A stretch of DNA of 64,000 nucleotides from Chloracidobacterium sp. (GTDB taxonomy: Bacteria; Acidobacteriota; Blastocatellia; Pyrinomonadales; Pyrinomonadaceae): NCBI GenBank assembly GCA_016720705.1, contig JADKKB010000005.1:732501-796500 (forward strand). Reading direction: 5' to 3'. Of the stretch, positions 10,722 through 18,234 are shown piece by piece; within the stretch, counting starts at the first letter, position 1; each line of letters opens with the position of its first letter. The notes below the pieces were generated by a model that did no database searches, was not told the DNA's origin, and saw only the letters and a list, made by a program, of their open reading frames with translations. The position numbers were made by a program, and so were the translations under genes.

Positions 10722-11319
10722 ATTTAGCTTTGTGTTGGTTGGTGCTATCTCAGTGGGAACTGCAGGGTGCGGTGCGTCGCCGACAGTAAATAGAGCGGGT
10801 AATACAATTCAAAATCAACCTGTTGTCGCCGGGAATACGGTTCCTCCGACATCTGTTGCCCCACCGGCGGGCCAAGCACCGATACCTGGAATTACGGGTC
10901 CGGCAAATCAGTCGAATATCGACGTTAATACACCTCCCGCAGGCAACGTAGGTCCTCAAAAACGGCAGATCGTTGATGTTCCGGCAACCGGGCCTCCGTT
11001 GAAACCGATGGCGGTTGAGGCTAGTGAGGATTCTTCGATTGTCACAATAATGGACCGTTCCGGAGTAGCAACGGAGACTAGGACATTCCGGTCTGACCAA
11101 AACATTGCGAAATTGGTGAAGCAGACCTACCCAACCGGATCAAAGGTCACGATCATCCTTAAAAATGGCAGGAAGATTTCGTTGGACGGCTCAAAGATAC
11201 CTCAAATAAACGCGGTATCATTGACAACGATCCGCGAACTCGCCGGTATCAAACCGCCGGCACCAAAGACGGATACCGGGTCAAAAGGGACGGCCCCCAC
11301 CGACAGGAAGCCACAATGA
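10711..11319 (+). CDS. Hypothetical lipoprotein, Pro-rich
   Basis: A 202-residue predicted lipoprotein. The signal peptide ends in a lipobox GTAGC (Cys at about residue 20). A long low-complexity Pro/Ala/Asn/Gly region (about 25-95) follows, then a compact beta-rich C-terminal domain (about 100-180) with a Lys-rich patch and an acidic-to-basic tail. No known domain is recognised. The domain order (lipid anchor, flexible spacer, small domain) suggests an envelope protein reaching into the periplasm. It overlaps the acetyltransferase by 11 nt and is followed 18 nt later by the CPCC protein. Confidence 0.7.
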   Translation: MKIRFSFVLVGAISVGTAGCGASPTVNRAGNTIQNQPVVAGNTVPPTSVAPPAGQAPIPGITGPANQSNIDVNTPPAGNVGPQKRQIVDVPATGPPLKPMAVEASEDSSIVTIMDRSGVATETRTFRSDQNIAKLVKQTYPTGSKVTIILKNGRKISLDGSKIPQINAVSLTTIRELAGIKPPAPKTDTGSKGTAPTDRKPQ

Positions 11320-11337
11320 TCCGAAGTCAGCTTTGAT

Positions 11338-11625
11338 ATGGAAAGATTTAACATTATTTGTCCGTGCTGCGAGGCAACTATAACCATTGACGCACAAACC
11401 GGCGCGGTACTTTCACACGAGGTCCAGAAGAAAGTATTGGGTTCGTTCGAGGATCTCAAAGGAGAATTGTCTAAGCAAAAAGATATGCGAGATCAGTTGT
11501 TCGCTCAAGAAATGTCTTCGGTAAAAGACCGCGAACGATTGTTGGACGAGAAATTTAAGGAGGCACTGAAGCGTGCCGACAAGGATACAGGGATACCTTT
11601 CAGAAATCCGCTCGATATGGATTAG
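11338..11625 (+). CDS. Small CPCC-motif protein with predicted coiled coil
   Basis: A 95-residue cytosolic protein, not assigned to a named family. The N-terminus carries CPCC (Cys8, Cys10, Cys11) in a short beta-hairpin-like segment ending DAQTG, reminiscent of a half zinc ribbon. With only three clustered cysteines it would need another chain or a dimer to complete a metal site. Residues 28-80 are charged and heptad-like (helical, probable coiled coil). Its position between a lipoprotein and pyrF gives no functional clue. Confidence 0.65.
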   Translation: MERFNIICPCCEATITIDAQTGAVLSHEVQKKVLGSFEDLKGELSKQKDMRDQLFAQEMSSVKDRERLLDEKFKEALKRADKDTGIPFRNPLDMD

Positions 11626-11652
11626 TACATAATTCTTACTACTCCGGTTAAA

Positions 11653-12390
11653 ATGACCCAAACTTCTACATCCAACAGTCTTGAAATCTCTTCAAGAGAG
11701 AGGCTTATCGTGGCTCTCGATGTGTCGAGTTCGCGAGAAGCCTTTTCTCTGGTAAATGAGCTAAAAGATGAGGTTGGAGCCTTTAAGATTGGACTTCAGC
11801 TATTTTCAGCCGAAGGGCCGGCATTCGTCCGTGAGTTGGTCGATATCGGGGCGAAGGTATTTCTAGATCTGAAGTTTCACGATATCCCAAACACAGTTGC
11901 AAAGGCTGCGGTAGAAGCGGCAAGGACCGGAGCGTGGATGATCAATGTGCACGCATTGGGCGGCAGGGAAATGATGATTCGAACCTCAGACGACGTGAGG
12001 GAGTTCTGCATCATTAACTCGATCGAAACGCCTAAACTCATTGCTGTAACCGTTCTCACAAGCGCTGACAGCCTAACGTTAAATGAAATAGGCATATCTC
12101 GGGATGTTGAAACGCAGGTAGCGGAACTTGCCAAATTGACTGCACTTTCCGGATTTGACGGCGTAGTCGCGTCGCCAATGGAAGTGCAAACGATTCGCCA
12201 AGCCGTCAACGACGTGGGATTTCTTGTGGTTACGCCGGGTATTCGTCAGAACACTGCAACGAAAGACGATCAAAAGCGTGTAACTACTTTTGCTGAGGCT
12301 ATGGCAAACGGATCGGATTACGTTGTCGTCGGCCGTCCAATAACCGAAGCTTCTGACCGTTTAAGAGCGGTGTACGAAATTCTTTCATAG
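11653..12390 (+). CDS. pyrF: Orotidine 5'-phosphate decarboxylase
   Basis: A 245-residue TIM-barrel enzyme that converts OMP to UMP, the last step of de novo pyrimidine synthesis. The catalytic tetrad region is LDLKFHDIPNT (Asp72, Lys74, Asp77). ALDVSS near residue 21 and the phosphate-binding VVGRPIT near the C-terminus complete the active site. The length matches the short bacterial form. The start is the first ATG, 27 nt after the CPCC gene, and no other pyrimidine gene is nearby. Confidence 0.95.
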   Translation: MTQTSTSNSLEISSRERLIVALDVSSSREAFSLVNELKDEVGAFKIGLQLFSAEGPAFVRELVDIGAKVFLDLKFHDIPNTVAKAAVEAARTGAWMINVHALGGREMMIRTSDDVREFCIINSIETPKLIAVTVLTSADSLTLNEIGISRDVETQVAELAKLTALSGFDGVVASPMEVQTIRQAVNDVGFLVVTPGIRQNTATKDDQKRVTTFAEAMANGSDYVVVGRPITEASDRLRAVYEILS

Positions 12391-12406
12391 ATTCGACTAG
12401 TATTTA

Positions 12407-13927
12407 ATGACTTCCTGCCCAATTACCCGACCATCACGACTCTTGGTAGTCCCGATCGCATTTCTATTTGCGGTCGCTATTTTTACAGGCCTGGCAGTGG
12501 CTCAATCTGCAACCATACTCACCGCCGGCCAGGAAACGTCGTTTCGGGTAGGCGAGAAGTTGAGTTACAGCGTTTCATACGAAACTTTCCAAGATGTAGC
12601 GTACCTTGAAACCCAAGTACTCTCCACCGGGATGCTAGGCGGAAAGCGGGTTTTTGAGATCAACGGCCGGTTGAAAACCTACCAGATCGTAAGCGCAGCT
12701 TTATCGCTGATCGACGAAAACCGCACCGTCTTTGTCGCCGCTGACACCGGAATGCCGTTAATGGTTAAGCGGACAAAAAGTAATGTCGTGGTTCCGGTCG
12801 ATACCGTCGAGAACTTTCTGTCGTCGCCGGCGATGGGAAACGATCTACTTTCCTTGGTGTATGCGATCAGAGCGACTGGAGGTTCGGGCAGTTTTACTTT
12901 AACGGAAAATGGCGAATCCCACGCGGTAACCGTTCAGCCGACCAAACCGGAAAAAGTGAAAATATCGGCCGGCGAATTCGATTCGACGGTCTCGGTCATT
13001 AACAGCAGTTTTTTTGTTCTGAAGGGCATTAAGAACGTAACTATAAATTTGAGTGCCGATGATAGACGCTTACCCATAATGGTCAGGTTTCGGACTTCAA
13101 CGGGAACGTTTCGAGTGGAGCTTTCAAATGTGCAATACATTGTGCCTGCACAGCCAGAAGTGAGGCCAACACCGGTTCCGGCCGGGACTACGCGCCCTGC
13201 ACAGCCGCCGCGACCGCAACCGTCTCCGGCACCATACGTATCAAATCAACCGCTTCTGGCCGAACTGGCATTCAATTTGGGCGAAGTTTTAGAGTACAAA
13301 CTGTCGTCAGCCGGAAATGCCATCGGCATTGTCAGATTCGAAGCAAAGGAGCGAACTTTGTTTCAAAATCGAGACAGTTTGTTGCTGACAGCGATTGTCT
13401 CGGGCGTTGACCAGGGAAATAAGACATTCGGACTCGGCGATATGCTTTCGTCCCGCGTAAACCCTGAAACGCTTGCACCTCTGCAGTCGGAATTGAAATT
13501 TTCAGGCGTACTTCGACCGTTTAACCAGACAGTAACCTTTGACCCAAAAACCGGCGCGATCCAGGTAGGCGGCCCAAACACTATCGACGCTCCGGTTGGC
13601 ACGCATAGTCTCGTCTCCCTAATTTATGCAATGCGTTCATTTAACCTGGATCCGAGCAAAAGCCCCGGAAATCCGGTGAATGACACGCGTGTCGCGGTTT
13701 ACTGGATGGATCGTCCGTATATATTCACGCTCCGGCCGGGGAATCCGGAAATGATCTCGATCAACGGAGTGAAACTGCCTGCCCAACTCATCACGGTCAA
13801 CACGGGAAATCCGCAATTGGATCAACTGGCCATAAAGGTTTGGCTTAGTACGGAGCGAGGACGAAAGCCATTGCGGTTTTCTGTCGGGACATTTCAAGCT
13901 GATCTAATAATTCCAAATATTCAATAA
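12407..13927 (+). CDS. Exported protein with two DUF3108-like domains
   Basis: A 506-residue exported protein with a signal peptide (hydrophobic about 13-32, ending AVAQS). It has two similar beta-rich domains joined by a Pro-rich linker (about 247-278). Both repeats start with a FxxGExLxYxxS pattern (FRVGEKLSYSVS; FNLGEVLEYKLS) and both have an SLVYAIR/SLIYAMR helix, the hallmark of DUF3108 domains, so this looks like an internal duplication. DUF3108 function is not established; a periplasmic or outer-membrane-associated role is inferred. It lies 16 nt after pyrF in the same orientation. Confidence 0.75.
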   Translation: MTSCPITRPSRLLVVPIAFLFAVAIFTGLAVAQSATILTAGQETSFRVGEKLSYSVSYETFQDVAYLETQVLSTGMLGGKRVFEINGRLKTYQIVSAALSLIDENRTVFVAADTGMPLMVKRTKSNVVVPVDTVENFLSSPAMGNDLLSLVYAIRATGGSGSFTLTENGESHAVTVQPTKPEKVKISAGEFDSTVSVINSSFFVLKGIKNVTINLSADDRRLPIMVRFRTSTGTFRVELSNVQYIVPAQPEVRPTPVPAGTTRPAQPPRPQPSPAPYVSNQPLLAELAFNLGEVLEYKLSSAGNAIGIVRFEAKERTLFQNRDSLLLTAIVSGVDQGNKTFGLGDMLSSRVNPETLAPLQSELKFSGVLRPFNQTVTFDPKTGAIQVGGPNTIDAPVGTHSLVSLIYAMRSFNLDPSKSPGNPVNDTRVAVYWMDRPYIFTLRPGNPEMISINGVKLPAQLITVNTGNPQLDQLAIKVWLSTERGRKPLRFSVGTFQADLIIPNIQ

Positions 13928-13972
13928 ACTTCCAGCATTTATTTTCATATTTAGGCAAAATCGACGCGTTCC

Positions 13973-14005
13973 GTAATTGAAATTCATTTTCAATTACTCT
14001 ATGAT
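13973..14005 (+). promoter_or_regulatory. feo promoter overlapped by a perfect 10-bp inverted repeat (putative iron operator)
   Basis: Inverted arms GTAATTGAAA (13973-13982) and TTTCAATTAC (13988-13997) are separated by 5 nt and match over all 10 positions. They overlap the -35 element and spacer of a good sigma-70-like promoter: TTGAAA (13977-13982), 17 bp, TATGAT (14000-14005). A repressor bound here would block the promoter. The context (feoAB) suggests a Fur- or DtxR-like iron regulator, but the sequence is not a textbook box for either. Confidence 0.65.
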
Positions 14006-14086
14006 TCTTACTTGCAGCCGTTCTATGATGGTGTTGGTCGGTCGATACGTAAAATGAACAAATTGAAAGGAACAACAACGGATCAT

Positions 14087-14308
14087 ATGTCATTGACCGA
14101 TCTCCCGATCGGTAAAGACGCTCGCGTAACCGCGGTTGTTGGTAATTCCGGCATCACGCGCCGCTTGATGGAAATGGGTGTCGTTCCGGGCGTTGAGGTT
14201 AGGGTGATCAAGACGGCCCCATTTGGCGATCCGATCGAAGTTCGATTGCGTGGATACAGTCTCGCAATGCGTCGAACGGAGGCGGATGCGATCGAGGTCA
14301 TCATTTGA
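14087..14308 (+). CDS. feoA: FeoA family ferrous iron transport protein
   Basis: A 73-residue SH3-like cytosolic protein that assists FeoB in Fe(II) uptake. It has the family pattern: SLTDLPIG at the start, GITRRLMEMGVVPG in the middle, and an RLRGYSLAMRRTEAD ending. I choose ATG 14087 because it begins the conserved domain and follows an AAAGGAA stretch; upstream in-frame starts at 14054 and 14012 would add a non-conserved tail. feoB starts 22 nt downstream, so the two form an operon. Confidence 0.92.
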   Translation: MSLTDLPIGKDARVTAVVGNSGITRRLMEMGVVPGVEVRVIKTAPFGDPIEVRLRGYSLAMRRTEADAIEVII

Positions 14309-14330
14309 GGCGGCAGGGACTGGCCAATCA

Positions 14331-16328
14331 ATGAACCAATCTGTTCACACATCCACATTAACGATCGCACTCGCCGGCAATCCGAATGCCGGTAAGACGA
14401 CGCTGTTTAACGCTCTCACCGGCCTGAAGCAGAAGATCGCGAATTATCCCGGCGTAACGGTTGAGCGCAAAGAGGGGCCGTGGAGCGTGGGTGGTGCGGC
14501 GGCGAATCTGATCGATCTGCCGGGGCTTTACAGCCTGGATGCGACCTCGCTGGATGAGCAGATCGCGCGTGAGATAATCACCGGCGAATTGCCTTCGGTG
14601 CCAAAACCGGACGTGATCGTAGCGGTTGTTGACGCGACGAATCTCGAGCGCAATCTCTATCTCGTCACGCAGCTTTTTGAGTTTGGAGTGCCGGTGGTTG
14701 TGGCACTGACGATGATCGACGTTTTTGAAAAGCAGCAGCACGAGATCGACGTTGAGATGTTATCGGCGTTATTGAAGGTGCCGGTCGTATCGGTAAACGC
14801 CAAGAGCCATCGCGGCATCGACGAACTTGCTGAGAAGGTTGCCTCGGTGATCGGAACGGTGCCGGACGTGCCGTACGAGATCACGGCCAACACCGATGAA
14901 GACGGTTCGCACGGCAAGATCTTTGCCCGGTACAATTTCATTTCCAACGCCGTGCAAGAGTCCACGTGGCACAGCGATCAGAAGAGCCATCGCGTCTCTG
15001 ACAAGATCGACCGTGTCCTGACGCACCGCTTTTTCGGATTGATAATTCTGGTAGCGATCTTGCTGGTCGTTTTTCAGACGATATTTTCGTGGGCGAGTTT
15101 GCCTATGGATCTACTCGAAAAGGGATTCGGGGCGTTCGGCGACTTTGTTCGGGCGGAGATGCCGCCGGGAATTTTGGCGGATCTGGTGGCGGACGGCATC
15201 GTTGCGGGCGTCGGCGGCGTTGTGGTATTTTTGCCGCAGATTTTACTGCTATTTCTGTTTATATCGTTGCTTGAGGACAGCGGTTATATGTCGCGGGCGG
15301 CGTTTTTGCTAGACAAACTAATGTCGCGTGTCGGGCTTCACGGCAAGGCATTTCTGCCTTTGATCAGCAGTTTTGCGTGTGCGATACCGGGCATAATGGC
15401 GACGCGTACGATCGAGAGTCGGCGTGATCGATTTGCGACGATAATGATCGCTCCGTTTATGAGCTGTTCGGCTCGCTTGCCGGTGTACACGCTGATGATC
15501 GGTGCGTTTTTCGGCGGCCAATATGTTTTTGGGTTTGTATCGATCGGCGCTTTGCTGATGTTGATAATGTATTCGATCGGCATCATCGCGGCGATCGCAA
15601 CGGGATTCGTCCTAAAGCGCACGCTCCTAAAGGCACCGCCACCGCCGTTCCTTATGGAACTGCCGCCGTATCGTCTGCCCAATCTGCGGACGGTGTTTCA
15701 GAATATGGTGACGCGGGCGTGGTTGTTTCTCAAGCGTGCGGGTACGGTGATCCTGGCGATTTCGATCATACTTTGGGCACTGATGTATTTTCCGCGAAAC
15801 GGCCCGGCTCCGATCCCCACAGGCGGAAACGTGAGTGTGAAAGTGCAAACTGATTCGACCGGCGGGGAAGTCGCCGCCGACACGCCGCTATCGGAGTCTG
15901 AACAGTTAAAGCACAGTTACGCCGGAAAGCTCGGTCACGCGATCGAACCGGTGATTGCTCCGCTTGGGTTTGACTGGAAGATCGGCGTTGCGCTGATCGC
16001 GAGTTTTGCGGCCCGCGAAGTGCTGGTCTCGACGCTCTCGATCATATACAACGTCGGCAAGGACGAAAACGAAGAGTCCGAGACGCTGATCTCGGCCGTA
16101 CGCGACGCCAAGACCGACGACGGACGCCCGACGTGGACGCCACTGACCGCGTTGACGCTGATGGTTTTCTTTGTATTGGCGATGCAGTGTATGTCCACGC
16201 TGGCAGTGGTGCGCCGTGAGACTAACTCGTGGATATGGCCGATATTTATGCTGGTCTATATGACTGGCTTCGCCTACATCGCGGCCTTGCTGACCTATCA
16301 GGGCGGCAGATTGCTTGGCTTTGGATAG
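14331..16328 (+). CDS. feoB: Ferrous iron transporter FeoB
   Basis: A 665-residue inner-membrane Fe(II) transporter with an N-terminal G domain. The G1 motif is GNPNAGKTT (about 16-24), G3 is DLPG, and VVDATNLERNLYL is the usual G4-side segment; a helical GDI-like region follows. The membrane part contains two Gate domains, including GHG-type GLHGKAFLPLISSFACAIPG and a later copy with KIGVALIASFAAREVLVSTL (20 residues). The start at ATG 14331 gives the canonical short leader before G1; the frame is open upstream but overlaps feoA. A small Cys-rich membrane protein follows, as in many feo operons. Confidence 0.96.
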   Translation: MNQSVHTSTLTIALAGNPNAGKTTLFNALTGLKQKIANYPGVTVERKEGPWSVGGAAANLIDLPGLYSLDATSLDEQIAREIITGELPSVPKPDVIVAVVDATNLERNLYLVTQLFEFGVPVVVALTMIDVFEKQQHEIDVEMLSALLKVPVVSVNAKSHRGIDELAEKVASVIGTVPDVPYEITANTDEDGSHGKIFARYNFISNAVQESTWHSDQKSHRVSDKIDRVLTHRFFGLIILVAILLVVFQTIFSWASLPMDLLEKGFGAFGDFVRAEMPPGILADLVADGIVAGVGGVVVFLPQILLLFLFISLLEDSGYMSRAAFLLDKLMSRVGLHGKAFLPLISSFACAIPGIMATRTIESRRDRFATIMIAPFMSCSARLPVYTLMIGAFFGGQYVFGFVSIGALLMLIMYSIGIIAAIATGFVLKRTLLKAPPPPFLMELPPYRLPNLRTVFQNMVTRAWLFLKRAGTVILAISIILWALMYFPRNGPAPIPTGGNVSVKVQTDSTGGEVAADTPLSESEQLKHSYAGKLGHAIEPVIAPLGFDWKIGVALIASFAAREVLVSTLSIIYNVGKDENEESETLISAVRDAKTDDGRPTWTPLTALTLMVFFVLAMQCMSTLAVVRRETNSWIWPIFMLVYMTGFAYIAALLTYQGGRLLGFG

Positions 16329-16452
16329 CGGATTCAGGCCTTTGCGGCCTTAGCGTAAAGCTTCGAGCGTTAGTTAACGCAGAGATCTATAGGTTGCCGT
16401 TAGCTTTAGTTAGTGGCAACTTATTAGAAGCCAGCGACAACTGATCAATAGA

Positions 16453-16608
16453 ATGTCTATACAGACGATAATCGTTTTTGCCATCATAGCCGCAGCGGCC
16501 TTTTACGGCGCGGTTACGCTCTGGCACAAGCGTAGATCATTTTCCACCAAATCGGACTGTAGCCACGATTGTGGCTGCGGCGAAACGACACATAAACCGA
16601 AGTCCTAG
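16453..16608 (+). CDS. FeoB-associated Cys-rich small membrane protein
   Basis: A 51-residue protein translated from ATG 16453. One N-terminal membrane helix (residues 4-22) is followed by a basic patch (HKRR) and a short tail with CSHDCGCG (Cys36, Cys40, Cys42), then a Lys-containing end. This is the layout of FeoB-associated Cys-rich membrane proteins, which are thought to help FeoB with iron handling or redox. It lies 124 nt after feoB on the same strand. The gap contains no obvious terminator, so it is probably the third feo gene. Its short length makes it easy to miss. Confidence 0.75.
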   Translation: MSIQTIIVFAIIAAAAFYGAVTLWHKRRSFSTKSDCSHDCGCGETTHKPKS

Positions 16609-17062
16609 CACCGATGCGTCCTTCCAAAAAGCTCTATGTGAGCTAAACCGTACGATTTGTCGGAGTTAAAAACGCCAAAATCGGCACCAAAAACTGCGAT
16701 TTCCGATCAAAAACCACCGCTTTTGCCCTAAAAACACCCGAAATCCACCCCAAAAACAGTCCTTTTCTGCCCCATTTGTCCCAAAAACCGCCCTTTGTGG
16801 GACAATTTGACTACAAAATGGACCACCAAAACCGCCCCCAAACCCGCATAAAACCTACACTTCCCCAAAACTGCCCTGCCCCAAAGGACCGCAATGGGTC
16901 AAGTGGTCCACAATTCGGTTCTGATCAAAACTTATGCGACCTTGCGTTGATAGAGGAACTGTTGAAAATCGATGAAAGTAGAGCGGATTTCGGCGACCTC
17001 GCCTCAGCCGCTTGCCTTGAGTTGTGGTTCGATCAATTCTGCTCTTGTATCTGCCTCGTTCA
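16609..17062. other. Gene-free region with phased A-tracts (predicted curved DNA)
   Basis: 454 nt between the feo operon and the Fic gene. From 16668 to 16818, fifteen A/T tracts of 3-5 nt (for example AAAAA at 16668, 16689, 16709, 16730, 16752 and 16783) are spaced with a mean centre-to-centre distance of about 10.5 bp, one helical turn, in otherwise C-rich sequence. This is the classical arrangement of intrinsically bent DNA. An 8-bp inverted repeat TTGTCCCA/TGGGACAA (16776-16783 and 16798-16805) sits inside. A 101-codon open frame here (from 16776) is of C/A-driven composition and is not called. Confidence 0.6.
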
Positions 17063-18067
17063 TTACTTTCGCAGGCTATAACGTCCGGTCTTTTTGCCGC
17101 CTGTTTTTTCGACCATCCCGGCTTCTATCAAAGGCCGTAGCAGGTCCATCGCCCCCTGGCGCGAGACTCCGAGTGCTTCCCAGATCTCGGCTGGTGACAT
17201 ACTACCGTGATCCGCCAGCAAACGCAGAAGCTGTTCCTGCCGGGGACGCAGGACGAGCTTTTTGCCGGGTTCGCCTTTGACGGCCTGAACCCGGATCCAA
17301 ACCCGCTCAAGCGTTTTCACCAGGCCCGTTGCCGAGTATTCGAGCCATCCGGTCAGATCGTCGCCGGACCTGTGAACCTTCGATAGAGCGGCGTAATATG
17401 CCGGACGATCTTCCCAGTAGAATTCGTCCACCGAAAAGATATGGTGTGTATCAAACCCTCGCCGATACAGTTCCCACAGGGCCAGAGCACGTCCCGTCCG
17501 CCCGTTGCCGTCCGCAAAAGGATGGATCGACTCGAACCGGTGATGCAGAATGGCGGAGCTTATCACCGGCGATATTTCGGTCGATTCCTTATTCCACCAA
17601 TCCAGAAGCTCCATCATCAGGCCCGAAACATCCTCAGGCGGCGGAGGGATGTGATCGCCGACCCGAACAAAGATACTGCGGTACCGTCCGGCTTCGCCCT
17701 GGTCCATAACACCGTCGGCAAGTATTCGGTGCAGGGTAAAAAGGTGCTCGTGATGAATGCGTTTTTTCCGTGCACTCAGCTCCACATAACGCAGGCCGGC
17801 GAAATAATTGAGCACCTCACGCTGTGAGCGGTCGCCCGGTGCTGTCAACGTGCGGCCCTCTTCCAGCGCTCTGACCTGTTCGAGCGTCAGCGGATTGCCC
17901 TCAATGGCCGTTGACGCGTGCACATTACGGACACGCGTATCCTTTTGAAGTGCCGGTATCCACGACAGTTCGACCGCAGCCGACTGAATGCGTTCGCGAA
18001 GCTGAGCCACCTTCTCGCTCAGAGAGAGAAGCTGTGCGGTAATCGTGAACTGTGGCACAAAGCTCAT
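17063..18067 (-). CDS. Fic/DOC family protein with C-terminal winged helix
   Basis: A 334-residue Fic protein, probably an AMP transferase acting on an unknown cytosolic protein. The Fic signature is HPFADGNGRTGR (182-193) with catalytic His182. An N-terminal STAIEGN (52-58) matches the inhibitory helix motif of class II Fic proteins, whose Glu blocks ATP binding, so activity is likely self-inhibited. The C-terminal 70 residues (RPRQEQLLRLL, SPAEIWEALGVSRQGAM) form a winged helix, suggesting DNA binding and autoregulation. I start at ATG 18067; an in-frame TTG at 18079 is possible but lies in the direct repeats before the gene. It is separate from the neighbouring four-helix gene. Confidence 0.88.
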   Translation of the reverse strand: MSFVPQFTITAQLLSLSEKVAQLRERIQSAAVELSWIPALQKDTRVRNVHASTAIEGNPLTLEQVRALEEGRTLTAPGDRSQREVLNYFAGLRYVELSARKKRIHHEHLFTLHRILADGVMDQGEAGRYRSIFVRVGDHIPPPPEDVSGLMMELLDWWNKESTEISPVISSAILHHRFESIHPFADGNGRTGRALALWELYRRGFDTHHIFSVDEFYWEDRPAYYAALSKVHRSGDDLTGWLEYSATGLVKTLERVWIRVQAVKGEPGKKLVLRPRQEQLLRLLADHGSMSPAEIWEALGVSRQGAMDLLRPLIEAGMVEKTGGKKTGRYSLRK

Positions 18068-18069
18068 CC

Positions 18070-18103
18070 CATAAGTCAAGCATAAGTCAAGTTATTAGTC
18101 AAG
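18070..18103 (-). promoter_or_regulatory. Triple direct repeat at the Fic start codon (putative operator)
   Basis: On the coding strand, two exact adjacent copies of CTTGACTTATG (18081-18091 and 18070-18080) are preceded by a third, altered copy CTTGACTAATAA (18092-18103). The last copy ends at the start codon. TTGACT resembles a -35 element, but no matching -10 follows. The Fic protein has its own winged-helix domain, so autoregulation at these repeats is a reasonable inference. Confidence 0.45.
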
Positions 18104-18184
18104 TGTTTTTGCTATCGGTGGCTGAGCGGGCCGAAGCCAGTTCTGCACGGGTGTCGGCCTCGTTCATAGGTTTTCTGTGGGATG

Positions 18185-18234
18185 AGTGGACTCAGTGGAC
18201 AATCATACCGTCCACCCTGTCCACTCTTGTCCAC
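18185..18234. repeat. GTGGAC/GTCCAC repeat array at the 3' end of the four-helix gene
   Basis: Two GTGGAC units 9 bp apart (18186, 18195), a 9-nt spacer, then GTCCAC units at 18210, 18219 and 18229. The arms can fold into a 13-bp hairpin with one 3x3 internal loop (18185-18225). The array begins at the stop codon of the four-helix gene and extends downstream. The same unit recurs inside that gene (18400-18475) and just before its start (18889-18894). Confidence 0.7.

Noticed and set aside
14223..14330. Extended N-terminus of FeoB
   Set aside because: It overlaps feoA in another frame, and the canonical FeoB start just before the G1 motif is at 14331.
16668..16869. CRISPR-like or tandem minisatellite in the A-tract block
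   Set aside because: The tracts share phase, not sequence; there is no exact repeated unit.
16776..17081. 101-codon open frame after the feo operon
   Set aside because: Its content is dictated by the phased A-tract/C-rich DNA and it runs into the Fic gene; no start signals.
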